Of a stretch of 64,000 nucleotides of DNA, positions 40,861 to 49,541 are shown in pieces (the first letter of the stretch is position 1; the number at the start of each line of letters is the position of its first letter). Source of the DNA: Campylobacter sp. RM10537 (lineage in GTDB: Bacteria > Campylobacterota > Campylobacteria > Campylobacterales > Campylobacteraceae). The stretch lies in the NCBI RefSeq assembly GCF_022369435.1, contig NZ_CP059597.1:930001-994000 (forward strand), written 5' to 3'. The position numbers and the translations under genes were made by a program. The notes under the pieces were generated by a model. The model was not told the DNA's origin. It did no database searches and was given only the letters and a program-made list of their open reading frames with translations.

Positions 40861-41902
40861 AATATTCTTTTAAAGATTGAATGATTTTGTTTTTAGAGAT
40901 GATAATTTGAGCTATAAAATCGACAATATTATCCCAGTCTTCTTTTTTAACATCTTTTAAAGTATAGTTTTCTTTATACTCATCCCAATTTATAGGAGCG
41001 AAAAGAGACTTTTTGTGTGGAAAATACTTTTGTCTTACCCATTCAAGAGAAGGGGTAAAATAATCTACATAAGCTTTAGCTATATCTTTTTGAACCGCAA
41101 ATTTCAATCTTTTTTCTTGCGTACCTTCAAATTTTCTTCTTGCCATAAAAAGTAAAGAATTTAAATTATCTTGTTGTAAATCTTTTTTATTAAGTCTAGA
41201 CATAAGCTCCATTCCTAAGAGATTAAAACTTTCATTTTTGGTCTGTTTTAAAATAAAACTCTCATCCCATTCGAGCCCCAAATGATAAACAAAATCTTTA
41301 AGTAAAGTTCCTCCAACATAATCTTCTCTCAAAAGTCTTACAATTAAATTTTCTCCTCCAAAAACTTCTGAATGAGTTTTACAAATCCATTCATAATCAA
41401 AAATATACTTTCTAGGATGATTATAAGGTGCAAAATCAGCAGAATAATACCCCATATTATTTTTATGATCTTGAGAGCAATGCGAATTTAAATATCCTAA
41501 AATATCTCTAAAATATACAATTATATAAATCTTTTTAAATCCCAACTCTCTCATAACTCTTTCTAAAATTTCAACATGTCTTTTAGTAGAAAAATCCCAA
41601 ACTATGCCTTCAGCTGAAAAAATAAATTTCTTATCCTTATGTAATGCACTTTCAATTTTAAAATTCTCTATAGTTCTTAATAATCTTTCATTGCTTAAAT
41701 CTTCTAAAATATTTCGGCTTAATTTTTCTTTTTTAACCAATTCCAAAACTATATCTACTAAAGCCCAGTGCCTATTTGCCACCCTAAGACTTTTTGGATA
41801 AATATAACCTTTTTCTAAAAGTTTTTCTTCATTTTGCATCAAAAAACCTTGTTTTTCTTGATTTCCTGTATTTGTAGTACCTATATGTAGATATGCTGTC
41901 AT
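40859..41902 (-). CDS. sulfotransferase-like protein in the flagellin glycosylation locus
   Basis: A 347-residue protein beginning LHIGTTNTGNQEKQGFL, matching the PAPS 5'-phosphosulfate loop of sulfotransferases (HIGxxKTGxxxxQ type), with a downstream YFRDILGYLNSHCSQ that fits the 3'-phosphate-binding R-x(7-8)-S-x3-Q pattern. The P-loop Lys is replaced by Asn (TTNTG), which may affect activity. It is alone on the minus strand between the carrier protein and DUF2920 genes. Function in glycan sulfation is inference; a non-catalytic relative is possible. Confidence 0.7.
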   Translation of the reverse strand: MTAYLHIGTTNTGNQEKQGFLMQNEEKLLEKGYIYPKSLRVANRHWALVDIVLELVKKEKLSRNILEDLSNERLLRTIENFKIESALHKDKKFIFSAEGIVWDFSTKRHVEILERVMRELGFKKIYIIVYFRDILGYLNSHCSQDHKNNMGYYSADFAPYNHPRKYIFDYEWICKTHSEVFGGENLIVRLLREDYVGGTLLKDFVYHLGLEWDESFILKQTKNESFNLLGMELMSRLNKKDLQQDNLNSLLFMARRKFEGTQEKRLKFAVQKDIAKAYVDYFTPSLEWVRQKYFPHKKSLFAPINWDEYKENYTLKDVKKEDWDNIVDFIAQIIISKNKIIQSLKEY

Positions 41903-41952
41903 TATCTTCCTTTTAAAATTTAATTATAAAATTTTACCAAATTTTTTATAAT

Positions 41953-43167
41953 TTAAATAATTTCAAGTTTAAATTTATCACCTTCATCTTTAAATTTAAA
42001 AACCTTGTTTTTGCACGGATAAGAAATAGAATTTTCTCTCATGGGAGATTTTCTATCTTTTAATTTTTCAAGCATTAAAGGAAGTTCTTTCCTAAACAAA
42101 GCTTTATCTGTCATTCTCATACCATGTTCTAAGCTTTTAATCATTTTACCATCGATATCTTTTTCATCTTGGATTAAATGCAAAGTTGCATCAAGATTAA
42201 GTTGTTTAAAACATTTATAAAGTTCTATTTTGTCTTTAGCGGGAGTCGCAAGATCTTTGATACTATGGTAAGAAACATAAATAATATTTGGATTAACATT
42301 AGCCCCAAGGATAAGATGAGAAGAATTTAAAATCGCTCTCATTATATAATTTTCATCTTTAAAATAATAAGGAGAATTAGGATCTTTTCTTGTCCAATAG
42401 GTTTTGATATTACATCCTATAATTGTATTTGGATCATTAAAAGTATAATCAAATCTTAACAATTCCTTGCCTATTAATCCTTCAATTACAGGTAAAGCTC
42501 CACCCGAATTATCAATCACTCCATCCACATACCAAGGAGCAATTTTTGCTATAAGTAAAGATAAGTATCCACCATATGACCCCCCGCCGTAGATCTTTGG
42601 TAAATTTTCAAATTGTGGATAATTTTTAACAATATCTTTTAAAGCATTGATATGATCAATAGCAGCCATAATGCCATAGTTTTGATATTCATCATTGGGT
42701 GGGACAAAAGTTGAAGTAAAACAAGCTTTATAATCTTGAGGGATTTGATGATTTGATTTAAAATTTGATATTGTTTGATTTAAAATTTGATAATAGTTAT
42801 CTGCATTGTGAATATTTAAATCATATGCATTTATACCAATAGCCTCTAAAGCTTTTTTTAAATTTTGCAAATCATCCTCTATAAACATTGTTGTAGCGCT
42901 ATACTTTTCCTCATTTGATCTTCTTTGGCAAAAACAATGATAAAAAACATTTACTACAACTACATCAAATTTTTTAGCGATATATTCTCTATCAAAATCT
43001 AAAAAAGAAATATTAGCATTAGCTCCATATCCACCAATTACAAAAACTATAGCTTTCATTTGTTTTTCATCATCATAAGTCATACGATATTCTAGTTTTG
43101 AAGTTCTTTTAATATTAAGTTCTACATCATCACAAGAAGAAATTTCATAAGTTTTATTAATAAGCAT
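41953..43167 (-). CDS. DUF2920 (Campylobacter 617 family) alpha/beta-hydrolase-like protein
   Basis: A 404-residue member of the Campylobacter-specific 617 family. The fold reads as an alpha/beta hydrolase: AIVFVIGGYGANAN (oxyanion region) and nucleophile elbow YGGGSYGGYLSLL, with a late DGKMIKSLEHGMRM that could carry the catalytic His. ATG 43167 (MLINKTYEI) has an AGG site and matches the paralogue at the other end of the locus; a start at 43182 is possible. The elbow is encoded over a G6 run (complement of 42580-42585). The family role in the glycan locus is unknown; deacylase or esterase activity is a guess. Confidence 0.78.
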   Translation of the reverse strand: MLINKTYEISSCDDVELNIKRTSKLEYRMTYDDEKQMKAIVFVIGGYGANANISFLDFDREYIAKKFDVVVVNVFYHCFCQRRSNEEKYSATTMFIEDDLQNLKKALEAIGINAYDLNIHNADNYYQILNQTISNFKSNHQIPQDYKACFTSTFVPPNDEYQNYGIMAAIDHINALKDIVKNYPQFENLPKIYGGGSYGGYLSLLIAKIAPWYVDGVIDNSGGALPVIEGLIGKELLRFDYTFNDPNTIIGCNIKTYWTRKDPNSPYYFKDENYIMRAILNSSHLILGANVNPNIIYVSYHSIKDLATPAKDKIELYKCFKQLNLDATLHLIQDEKDIDGKMIKSLEHGMRMTDKALFRKELPLMLEKLKDRKSPMRENSISYPCKNKVFKFKDEGDKFKLEII

Positions 43168-43246
43168 TGATAACCTTTTCATATTTTAAAGATGATTATA
43201 CTTAAAATTTGGTAAAATAAAACAAAAAATATAAAAAGTAGAAAAC

Positions 43247-43945
43247 ATGAAAAATCTTTGCATCATACCTGCGCGTGGTGGTTCAAAAAGAATTCCTAGA
43301 AAAAATATTGTAGATTTTTTAGGAAAACCTTTAATTTCTTATAGTATAGAAAATGCTTTAAATTCTCAAATTTTTAATGAAGTTATAGTTTCAAGCGATG
43401 ATGAAGAAATCATCGAAGTTGCTTTAAAATTTGGCGCTAAAATTCCTTTTAAAAGATCCACTCAACTAAGCGATGATTATGCTTCAAGTACCGCTGTAAT
43501 ACAAGATGCGATACAAATTTTACAAAAACAAGGACAAAATTATAATCATGTTTGTTGTCTTTATGCCACAGCTCCGCTCATTAGCGCTGATATTTTAAAA
43601 CAAGCCTTTGAAAATTTTATACAAAATAAAAGCCAATTCCTATTTAGCGCTTGTGAATTTGATTATCCCATACAAAGAGCTTTTTATTTGGATGAAAAAA
43701 GACAAGTTTATATGTTTGATGAAAAGCATTACCAAAGCTGCTCCCAAGATCTAACTAAAGCTTATCATGATGCCGGGGCTTTTTATTTTGGCACCAGCAA
43801 AGCTTGGCTCGAAAATGATTTTATGTTTAGACCTTACTCAAGTGTATTTTTACTCCCAAGAAATTTAGTTTGTGATATCGATACACCTCAAGATTTAGAA
43901 TTTGCAAAGATACTTTATAAGGTAAATCATGAAAGTTTTATTTAG
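43247..43945 (+). CDS. pseF: CMP-pseudaminic acid synthetase (pseudaminate cytidylyltransferase)
   Basis: Activates Pse with CTP, last step of the donor pathway. 232 residues, CMP-sialic-acid-synthetase fold: [16 protein letters not shown] at the N-terminus (CTP-binding loop), [13 protein letters not shown], and a C-terminal [12 protein letters not shown]. Its 3' end overlaps pseG by 17 bases. Confidence 0.95.
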   Translation: MKNLCIIPARGGSKRIPRKNIVDFLGKPLISYSIENALNSQIFNEVIVSSDDEEIIEVALKFGAKIPFKRSTQLSDDYASSTAVIQDAIQILQKQGQNYNHVCCLYATAPLISADILKQAFENFIQNKSQFLFSACEFDYPIQRAFYLDEKRQVYMFDEKHYQSCSQDLTKAYHDAGAFYFGTSKAWLENDFMFRPYSSVFLLPRNLVCDIDTPQDLEFAKILYKVNHESFI

Positions 43946-44753
43946 AAGCGACAGTTCGACTCAAATAGGATTTGGGCATATTAAACGAGATCTTGTCTTA
44001 GCAAAACAATACGAAGATGTAAGCTTTGCTTGTTTACCCTTAGAGGGCTCTTTGATCGATGAAATTCCTTATCCTGTTTTTGAATTACAAAGTGCTAGCA
44101 TTTATGAACTTATCCACCTTATAAAAGAGCATAAATTTGATTTACTTGTAATTGATCATTATGAAATTAAAGCTGATGATGAAAAATTGATCAAACTTGA
44201 AACGGGAATTAAAATTTTAAGCTTTGATGATACTATAAATCCTCATCATTGCGATATTTTACTTAATGTCAATGCCTGTGCAAAAGCTAGTGATTATGAA
44301 GGTTTAGTTCCTTTTAAGTGTGAGCTTAGATGCGGATTTTCCTATGCTTTAATTAGAGATGAGTTTTATATTGAAGCTAAAGAAAAAAGAGATAAAATAT
44401 GGGATTTTTTTATTTGCATGGGTGGAACAGATATTAAAAATATTTCTTTAAGTATTGCAAATGAACTTTCAAGCAATAAAAAAATAGCTATCGCTACAAG
44501 TTCTTCAAATAAAAATCTTAAAAAACTTAAAAATTTAGTCAAGGAAAATCCAAATATTAAGCTTTTTATCGATTATGATAATATTGCTAGACTTATGAAT
44601 GAAAGCGAAAAACTTATTATTAGCGCAAGTTCTTTGGTTAATGAAGCATTGCTTTTAAAAGCTAAATTTAAAGCAATTTGCTATATAGAAAATCAAAGAC
44701 CAACCGCTGATTGGCTTGCAAAAAAAGGTTATGAAGTGGAGTATAGACTTTGA
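43929..44753 (+). CDS. pseG: UDP-2,4-diacetamido-2,4,6-trideoxy-beta-L-altropyranose hydrolase
   Basis: Removes UDP from UDP-6-deoxy-AltdiNAc by a GT-B-type hydrolysis. 274 residues: [17 protein letters not shown] near the N-terminus with the catalytic His (about residue 17), [14 protein letters not shown], and [14 protein letters not shown] in the nucleotide-binding half. Its stop (TGA) overlaps the pseH TTG start. Confidence 0.94.
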   Translation: MKVLFRSDSSTQIGFGHIKRDLVLAKQYEDVSFACLPLEGSLIDEIPYPVFELQSASIYELIHLIKEHKFDLLVIDHYEIKADDEKLIKLETGIKILSFDDTINPHHCDILLNVNACAKASDYEGLVPFKCELRCGFSYALIRDEFYIEAKEKRDKIWDFFICMGGTDIKNISLSIANELSSNKKIAIATSSSNKNLKKLKNLVKENPNIKLFIDYDNIARLMNESEKLIISASSLVNEALLLKAKFKAICYIENQRPTADWLAKKGYEVEYRL

Positions 44754-45295
44754 TCAAATTAAAAAATTTTACCGAACTTAATGAGCAAGAAGTTATATTG
44801 GTTTGGCAATGGAGAAATAATAAAAAAGTTAATAAATTTATGCACACTAAAAACTTTAGCATCAAAGAACATAAATATTTTATTGATAATTTAAAACAAG
44901 ATGAAACTAAAAAATATTTTTTAGTATTTGAAGATAACAAAGCTATAGGTGTGATTGATTTTGTTAATATCAAAAAAGAAAGTTGTTATTTTGGACTTTA
45001 TGCCAAACCAGACTTAAGAGGAGTGGGACAAATTTTAATGAATGAAGTCAAAAAATACGCTTTTGAAATTTTAAAGATAAAAATTTTAAAAGCACATGTC
45101 TTAAAAGATAATGAAAAAGCTTTAAAACTTTATTTCAAAAATGATTTTCAAATTGAAAAGGAGGTTGAAAATATGTTTAATATATATCTATACAACATCA
45201 ATGAACAAAAAATACAAGAACCCTACAGTCATCCTCTGGGGGGGGGGGTAAAAATAAATTTCTGCCTATCTTTTGATCAAGGATGGGCAATATGA
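44750..45295 (+). CDS. pseH: UDP-4-amino-sugar N-acetyltransferase PseH, with tail encoded over a poly-G tract
   Basis: GNAT acetyltransferase adding the second N-acetyl group in Pse synthesis. The TTG at 44750 ([10 protein letters not shown]) overlaps the pseG stop. The fold shows [20 protein letters not shown], an acetyl-CoA loop region [17 protein letters not shown] (about 84-100), and [15 protein letters not shown]. The frame gives 181 residues, longer than the roughly 160 I remember from C. jejuni; residues after about 162 are encoded across and after a G11 tract and look like non-conserved tail. In the present phase its TGA overlaps the ATG of the next GNAT gene. Confidence 0.9.
   Translation: MIKLKNFTELNEQEVILVWQWRNNKKVNKFMHTKNFSIKEHKYFIDNLKQDETKKYFLVFEDNKAIGVIDFVNIKKESCYFGLYAKPDLRGVGQILMNEVKKYAFEILKIKILKAHVLKDNEKALKLYFKNDFQIEKEVENMFNIYLYNINEQKIQEPYSHPLGGGVKINFCLSFDQGWAI
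45238..45248 (+). repeat. G11 homopolymer near the pseH 3' end
   Basis: Eleven G at codons 163-166 of pseH. G11 reads on to TGA at 45293; G10 would stop at TAA directly after the tract; G12 would stop at TGA about 25 bases after it (45274-45276 in the present numbering). It therefore varies the pseH tail and its distance to the next start, not the enzyme core. Confidence 0.9.
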
Positions 45296-45894
45296 AAACT
45301 TTAATTATAAAACAAAGAAATCTTATTTTTGACAAAAATGAAGAAATCATAGAACATATTATATTAGAAAATAAAAATATTGTTTTAAAAACTGAAAAAA
45401 ATTTTTTTATACTTGAAAACTATATCAACTTAGATGAAAATAAAAAAGAAAAAATCAGATCTTATCGTAATCATCCAAAAATTAAAAAATATCTTTATAA
45501 TACTCATTATATTTCAAAATTAGAACATGAAAAATTTATCAAAATTTTAAAACAAAATAATCAAAAACAATATTTTTGCATTAATTACAATGATCAAATT
45601 CTAGGAAGTATTAATTTCAAAGAAAAAAATAACTCCACAATTGAATTTGGATTTTACTCCAACCCATTTTTAAATATTCTAGGATTGGGTAGAATTTTAG
45701 AAGAAATAAGCATTTATTATTCTTTTTCAATTTTTAAAAAAAAAGAAATGATTTTAGAAATATTTTCTGAAAATCAAAAAGTTATAAATTTACATAAAAA
45801 ATTTGGTTTTCAAGTTACCTCAAAAAAAATATTCCAAGATAAAGAAATTTTTTTTATGAGTCTTAAAAATTCCTTACAGCAAAACCTTCCTTAG
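45292..45894 (+). CDS. second GNAT acetyltransferase, PseH-like
   Basis: A 200-residue protein with about 40 residues of unmatched N-terminus ([18 protein letters not shown]) and then a PseH-type GNAT domain: [26 protein letters not shown]-like [16 protein letters not shown], a loop region [16 protein letters not shown], and [12 protein letters not shown]. The ATG at 45292 is preferred (AAGGA 8 bases upstream, ATGA overlap with pseH) over 45283. The 3' end overlaps hisF by 32 bases convergently. I do not recall a second copy here in the reference C. jejuni locus. It may acetylate a different sugar position or amino sugar. Confidence 0.82.
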   Translation: MKTLIIKQRNLIFDKNEEIIEHIILENKNIVLKTEKNFFILENYINLDENKKEKIRSYRNHPKIKKYLYNTHYISKLEHEKFIKILKQNNQKQYFCINYNDQILGSINFKEKNNSTIEFGFYSNPFLNILGLGRILEEISIYYSFSIFKKKEMILEIFSENQKVINLHKKFGFQVTSKKIFQDKEIFFMSLKNSLQQNLP

Positions 45895-46609
45895 TTAATT
45901 CTTCTTTAATGTCCTTTGGAGTGTATTGGGAAAAATGAAATATATAGGCTCCAGCTAAAGCATCAGCACCCATATTTAAAGCTTTGATAGCATCACTTGG
46001 CTTTCCTAATCCCCCATTAATAATAAGAGGAATTTTAAGTTTATTTTTAAATAAGCTTAAAAGCTCCAAATCATACCCTTGCGCCCTTCCCTCAAAATCC
46101 ACAGAAGTAAGTAAAATTTCACCAGCACCTAAACTTTCATACTTTAAAGCAAGCTCCAAAGGATTGATATCTAATAATTCTCCTTTATTATAAACACAAA
46201 AGCGATCTTCTTTTCTTTTAACATCGATAGAACAAACTATACATTGTGCCCCAAAACGATTTGCTGCCTTAACAATAAATTCAGAATCCTCTAAAGCTTT
46301 AGAATTAATAGCAATTTTATCTGCCCCAAGATTTAAAATTTTTTGTATATCATCAAGAGTTTTAATACCACCTCCTATTGTTAAAGGCATAAAACATTCT
46401 TTAGCAAGATCTTCTATACTTTCAAAATCAATTTGTTTATTTTTAGAAGCATCAATGTCTAAAATAATAAGTTCATCAACATTACGCGCATTATAAATTC
46501 TTACCGTTGAAGTAAGATGGCCGATGGTGCGAAAATCTTTAAATTCTATACTTTTAACCAATTGTGCATTTTTAAGTAAAACACAAGGTATAATTCTAGT
46601 TTTTAACAT
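45863..46609 (-). CDS. hisF: HisF-like cyclase/synthase subunit, acetamidino branch paralogue
   Basis: A 248-residue (beta/alpha)8 protein of the HisA/HisF family: [19 protein letters not shown] at the N-terminus, [16 protein letters not shown] with an Asp at the first catalytic place, [24 protein letters not shown], and [13 protein letters not shown]. It is linked to hisH and pseA, not to histidine genes, so it probably works with them in converting Pse to its acetamidino form (PseAm), as the WbpG/HisH/HisF set does in Pseudomonas O-antigen. It overlaps the second GNAT gene convergently. Confidence 0.88.
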   Translation of the reverse strand: MLKTRIIPCVLLKNAQLVKSIEFKDFRTIGHLTSTVRIYNARNVDELIILDIDASKNKQIDFESIEDLAKECFMPLTIGGGIKTLDDIQKILNLGADKIAINSKALEDSEFIVKAANRFGAQCIVCSIDVKRKEDRFCVYNKGELLDINPLELALKYESLGAGEILLTSVDFEGRAQGYDLELLSLFKNKLKIPLIINGGLGKPSDAIKALNMGADALAGAYIFHFSQYTPKDIKEELTKEGFAVRNF

Positions 46610-46610
46610 T

Positions 46611-47213
46611 TTAAAGCCTTGAGAAATTTTCTAAAAGTCTAAGGCCTAAAATTTGACTTTTTTCAGGGTGAAATTGAACACCAAAAATATTATCTTTTTG
46701 GATACTAGCTGTAAATTTATGACCATAATGAGCCTTTGCGCTGATAAATTTTTCATCGCATTTTACATAGAAAGAGTGCACAAAATAAAAATCATTTAAT
46801 GAAGAAATACCTTTATATAAAGGCTCTTGTTTTAAAATTTCTAAATCATTCCATCCCATATGAGGAATTTTTAAATTAGTTCTTTCAAATTCAACTACCT
46901 CCCCCTCTAAAAAACCAAGTCCATTACAAATTCCACCTTCATAACCTTTTTCTAAAAAAAGTTGCATACCTAAACAAATTCCTAAAATGGGCTTTTTTAT
47001 CTGTAAAACTTCTTCTTTTAAAGGCTCTATAAAATCTATCTTCTTTAAATATGTCATCGCATCTTTAAAAGATCCAACCCCTGGCAATATAAGTTTTTTA
47101 GCCTTAGAAAAATCTTCTTTTTTACGTATTAAAAAATTTTCAATACCTATTTTTTCAAGAGCTTTTAAAACAGAATTTAAATTTCCAGCTCCATAATCAA
47201 TCACACCTATCAT
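46611..47213 (-). CDS. hisH: HisH-like glutamine amidotransferase, acetamidino branch paralogue
   Basis: A 200-residue class I amidotransferase: nucleophile Cys in [11 protein letters not shown] (about residue 78) and catalytic His/Glu in [10 protein letters not shown]. Supplies ammonia to the HisF-like/PseA partners. It follows pseA with a 4-base overlap and precedes hisF by one base, so the three are co-translated. Confidence 0.9.
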   Translation of the reverse strand: MIGVIDYGAGNLNSVLKALEKIGIENFLIRKKEDFSKAKKLILPGVGSFKDAMTYLKKIDFIEPLKEEVLQIKKPILGICLGMQLFLEKGYEGGICNGLGFLEGEVVEFERTNLKIPHMGWNDLEILKQEPLYKGISSLNDFYFVHSFYVKCDEKFISAKAHYGHKFTASIQKDNIFGVQFHPEKSQILGLRLLENFSRL

Positions 47214-48346
47214 TTTAAAATATACTCTTCTTTTCTAATCAAGGAACCATCATAATCTTTTAAAAATCTACCTTTTTCATCGCGTTTAAAAATCTTTTTA
47301 TTGGTAAAAGAATCAACGATTTTTTGAAATTCTTCTTCACTAAAGCCACTAAATTCTAAATATTTTTTAATAGCCTTTGTTGGAACCCTACCATCATATT
47401 TATTGACTAATTTCACCCCTTGCTCTCGATTAATATAACCTAAACGAATATCTAAACATGCATTATCAGTTGCCCTTCCAAAACCATATTTACAGTATTT
47501 TAGATAATCATGCACATGATTAGAATAACAATCCAAATTTTCGAAATTTTCATAAGTAGTTTCAACAGGACGATCTGTAGTAGAAAATCCATGTTCTTTA
47601 GATACTTTAAGGTTTATCTTATAATCCCATTTAAAATAATATCCCAAAAACAGCCCTGTTAAACCAACTCTTTGTATCTCTTCATCACTTGGATATGTGT
47701 AAAAATAAAGATCTTTCTCGGTTAATCCTTGCACTCCAATCATATCTGATACCCTATTTCCCAAGAGTCCGCCAAATTCTTCAAGCCAAGTTCTATCGAG
47801 TGTATTTCTTGTTTTACTGCTTGCAGGACCACCATATTCAATTTGTGGACTTTCGCCCCAAATCATTAAAGGTATATTAAAATTTACAGCCGTTCTCACA
47901 ACAGTTGTAAAAATTCCTAAATGGTTTTGCCACTCAGTATCACCTGTTCTCTGAAATCCCTCTCTTGCTAAAATTTTATAAACTTTAGGATTTCTTTTTA
48001 TATGAATTAAATCAACACCAAGTTTATTTAAATTCTTTAAATTTCTTCGTCCTATTTTAGTAGGAACACTAGGTTCAAAACAAACACATAAAGGATTAAG
48101 TCCGAGTTCTAACATTTTTATAGTTTGAAAATGTGAATCTTTACCTCCACTAACTCCTATAACACAATCATAAATAGGATGTTTTTTATATTTTTTAATG
48201 AGTTCTAAAAATTCTTTTTCTCTTTCTTGCCAATTAATTTCTTGATTTTTGCTTTCTTGAGAACGACAAGCATCACAAATTCCTTCTTCATCAAAATGTA
48301 AATCAGGTTTAGTATCTGGCATCACACATTTTTTACAAAATTTCAT
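47210..48346 (-). CDS. pseA: PseA, N-acetyl sugar amidotransferase for acetamidino pseudaminic acid
   Basis: A 378-residue ATP-pyrophosphatase (PP-loop) enzyme. A zinc-finger-like pair CKKCVMP and ICDAC at the N-terminus is followed by the PP-loop [11 protein letters not shown] (about residue 64) and [11 protein letters not shown]. It is needed for the acetamidino modification of Pse (PseAm) on flagellin in C. jejuni. ATG 48346 sits 5 bases after AAGGA; another ATG one codon upstream is closer to the site. Confidence 0.92.
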   Translation of the reverse strand: MKFCKKCVMPDTKPDLHFDEEGICDACRSQESKNQEINWQEREKEFLELIKKYKKHPIYDCVIGVSGGKDSHFQTIKMLELGLNPLCVCFEPSVPTKIGRRNLKNLNKLGVDLIHIKRNPKVYKILAREGFQRTGDTEWQNHLGIFTTVVRTAVNFNIPLMIWGESPQIEYGGPASSKTRNTLDRTWLEEFGGLLGNRVSDMIGVQGLTEKDLYFYTYPSDEEIQRVGLTGLFLGYYFKWDYKINLKVSKEHGFSTTDRPVETTYENFENLDCYSNHVHDYLKYCKYGFGRATDNACLDIRLGYINREQGVKLVNKYDGRVPTKAIKKYLEFSGFSEEEFQKIVDSFTNKKIFKRDEKGRFLKDYDGSLIRKEEYILK

Positions 48347-48454
48347 CATTTTCCTTAGTTTTTAATTCAATAAAATAAAAATCGTCTAAATATTATTTTT
48401 TTTAATAGTATCTTTAAAGATTTTTAATGTAATTAAAAAAATATATTATATTTG

Positions 48455-48460
48455 TATAAT
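48455..48460 (+). promoter_or_regulatory. -10 element of pseI
   Basis: TATAAT, preceded by TTTG, about 34 bases before the pseI start in the 148-base divergent gap after pseA. Several overlapping TATAAT-like hexamers make the exact one uncertain; the gap is otherwise AT-rich with no other clear signal. Confidence 0.45.
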
Positions 48461-48494
48461 ATAATATAAAAAATATAATTATAACGAGGATTTA

Positions 48495-49526
48495 ATGCAA
48501 ATAGGAAATTTTAACACAGATCAAAAAGTATTTATCATAGCAGAATTAAGTGCTAATCATGCCGGAAGTCTAGAACTTGCACTAAAAAGCATTAAAGCCG
48601 CTAAAGAAGCAGGCGCTGATGCGATAAAAATTCAAACTTATACACCCGATAGCCTCACTCTTAATAGCAACAAAGAAGATTTTATCATCAAAGGTGGACT
48701 TTGGGATAAACGCAAACTTTATGAACTTTATGAAAGTGCAAAAACACCTTATGAATGGCATGAACAAATTTTTAAAACCGCTAAAGATGAAAATATACTT
48801 TGTTTTTCAAGTCCTTTTTCTAAAAAAGATGTTGATTTTTTGAAAAAATTTAATCCTATAGCATATAAAATCGCTTCTTTTGAAGCTAACGATGAAGAAT
48901 TAATCCGCTATATAGCTAAAGAAAACAAGACTACTATTGTCTCTACAGGTATTGCAAGTGAAGAAGAGCTTTTTAGAATTTGTGAAATTTTTAAAGAAGA
49001 ACAAAATTCACAATTGATATTTTTAAAATGCACCTCTGCCTATCCTGCAAAAATTAGCGATATGAATTTAAAAGCTATTTTAAGTTTAAAAGAAAAATTT
49101 CGCGTTGAAGTGGGATTAAGTGATCATAGTTTTGGACATTTAGCTCCGGTTATAGCTGTGGCACTTGGAGCTAGAGTGATCGAAAAGCATTTTATGCTTG
49201 ATAAAAATTTAAAAAGTGAAGATTCTCAATTTAGTCTTGACTTTAATGAATTTAAAGCTATGGTTCAAGCTGTAAGAGAAGCAGAAAGCGCTTTAGGGGA
49301 TGGCTCCTTAGAACTTAATGAAAAAACTTTAAAAAATCGCACTTTTGCAAGAAGTTTATACGCAAGCAAAGATATCAAAAAAGGCGAAATTTTCAGCGAA
49401 GAAAATGTAAAATCCGTGCGCCCTTCTTTTGGACTTCATCCAAAATTTTATAAAGAAATTTTAGGCAAAAAAGCTACAAAAGATATCGAATTTGGCGAAG
49501 CTTTAAAAGAAGAGTATTTTAAATAA
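48495..49526 (+). CDS. pseI: pseudaminic acid synthase
   Basis: NeuB-family enzyme condensing 6-deoxy-AltdiNAc with phosphoenolpyruvate to give Pse. 343 residues: the TIM barrel has IAELSANHAGSLELALKSI and IKIQTYTPDSLTL near the N-terminus, FSSPFSKKDVDFL, KCTSAYPA and GLSDHSFG; the C-terminal 60 residues form the antifreeze-like SAF domain (RSLYASKDIKKGEI). GAGG precedes the ATG. Completes PseB, C, H, G, I, F in this window. Confidence 0.95.
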   Translation: MQIGNFNTDQKVFIIAELSANHAGSLELALKSIKAAKEAGADAIKIQTYTPDSLTLNSNKEDFIIKGGLWDKRKLYELYESAKTPYEWHEQIFKTAKDENILCFSSPFSKKDVDFLKKFNPIAYKIASFEANDEELIRYIAKENKTTIVSTGIASEEELFRICEIFKEEQNSQLIFLKCTSAYPAKISDMNLKAILSLKEKFRVEVGLSDHSFGHLAPVIAVALGARVIEKHFMLDKNLKSEDSQFSLDFNEFKAMVQAVREAESALGDGSLELNEKTLKNRTFARSLYASKDIKKGEIFSEENVKSVRPSFGLHPKFYKEILGKKATKDIEFGEALKEEYFK

Positions 49527-49541
49527 AAGGCAAAATAATTT

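Noticed and set aside
45863-47213. hisF and hisH as histidine biosynthesis genes
   Set aside because: They form a unit with pseA inside the Pse locus and lack other his genes; a role in acetamidino Pse formation fits better.
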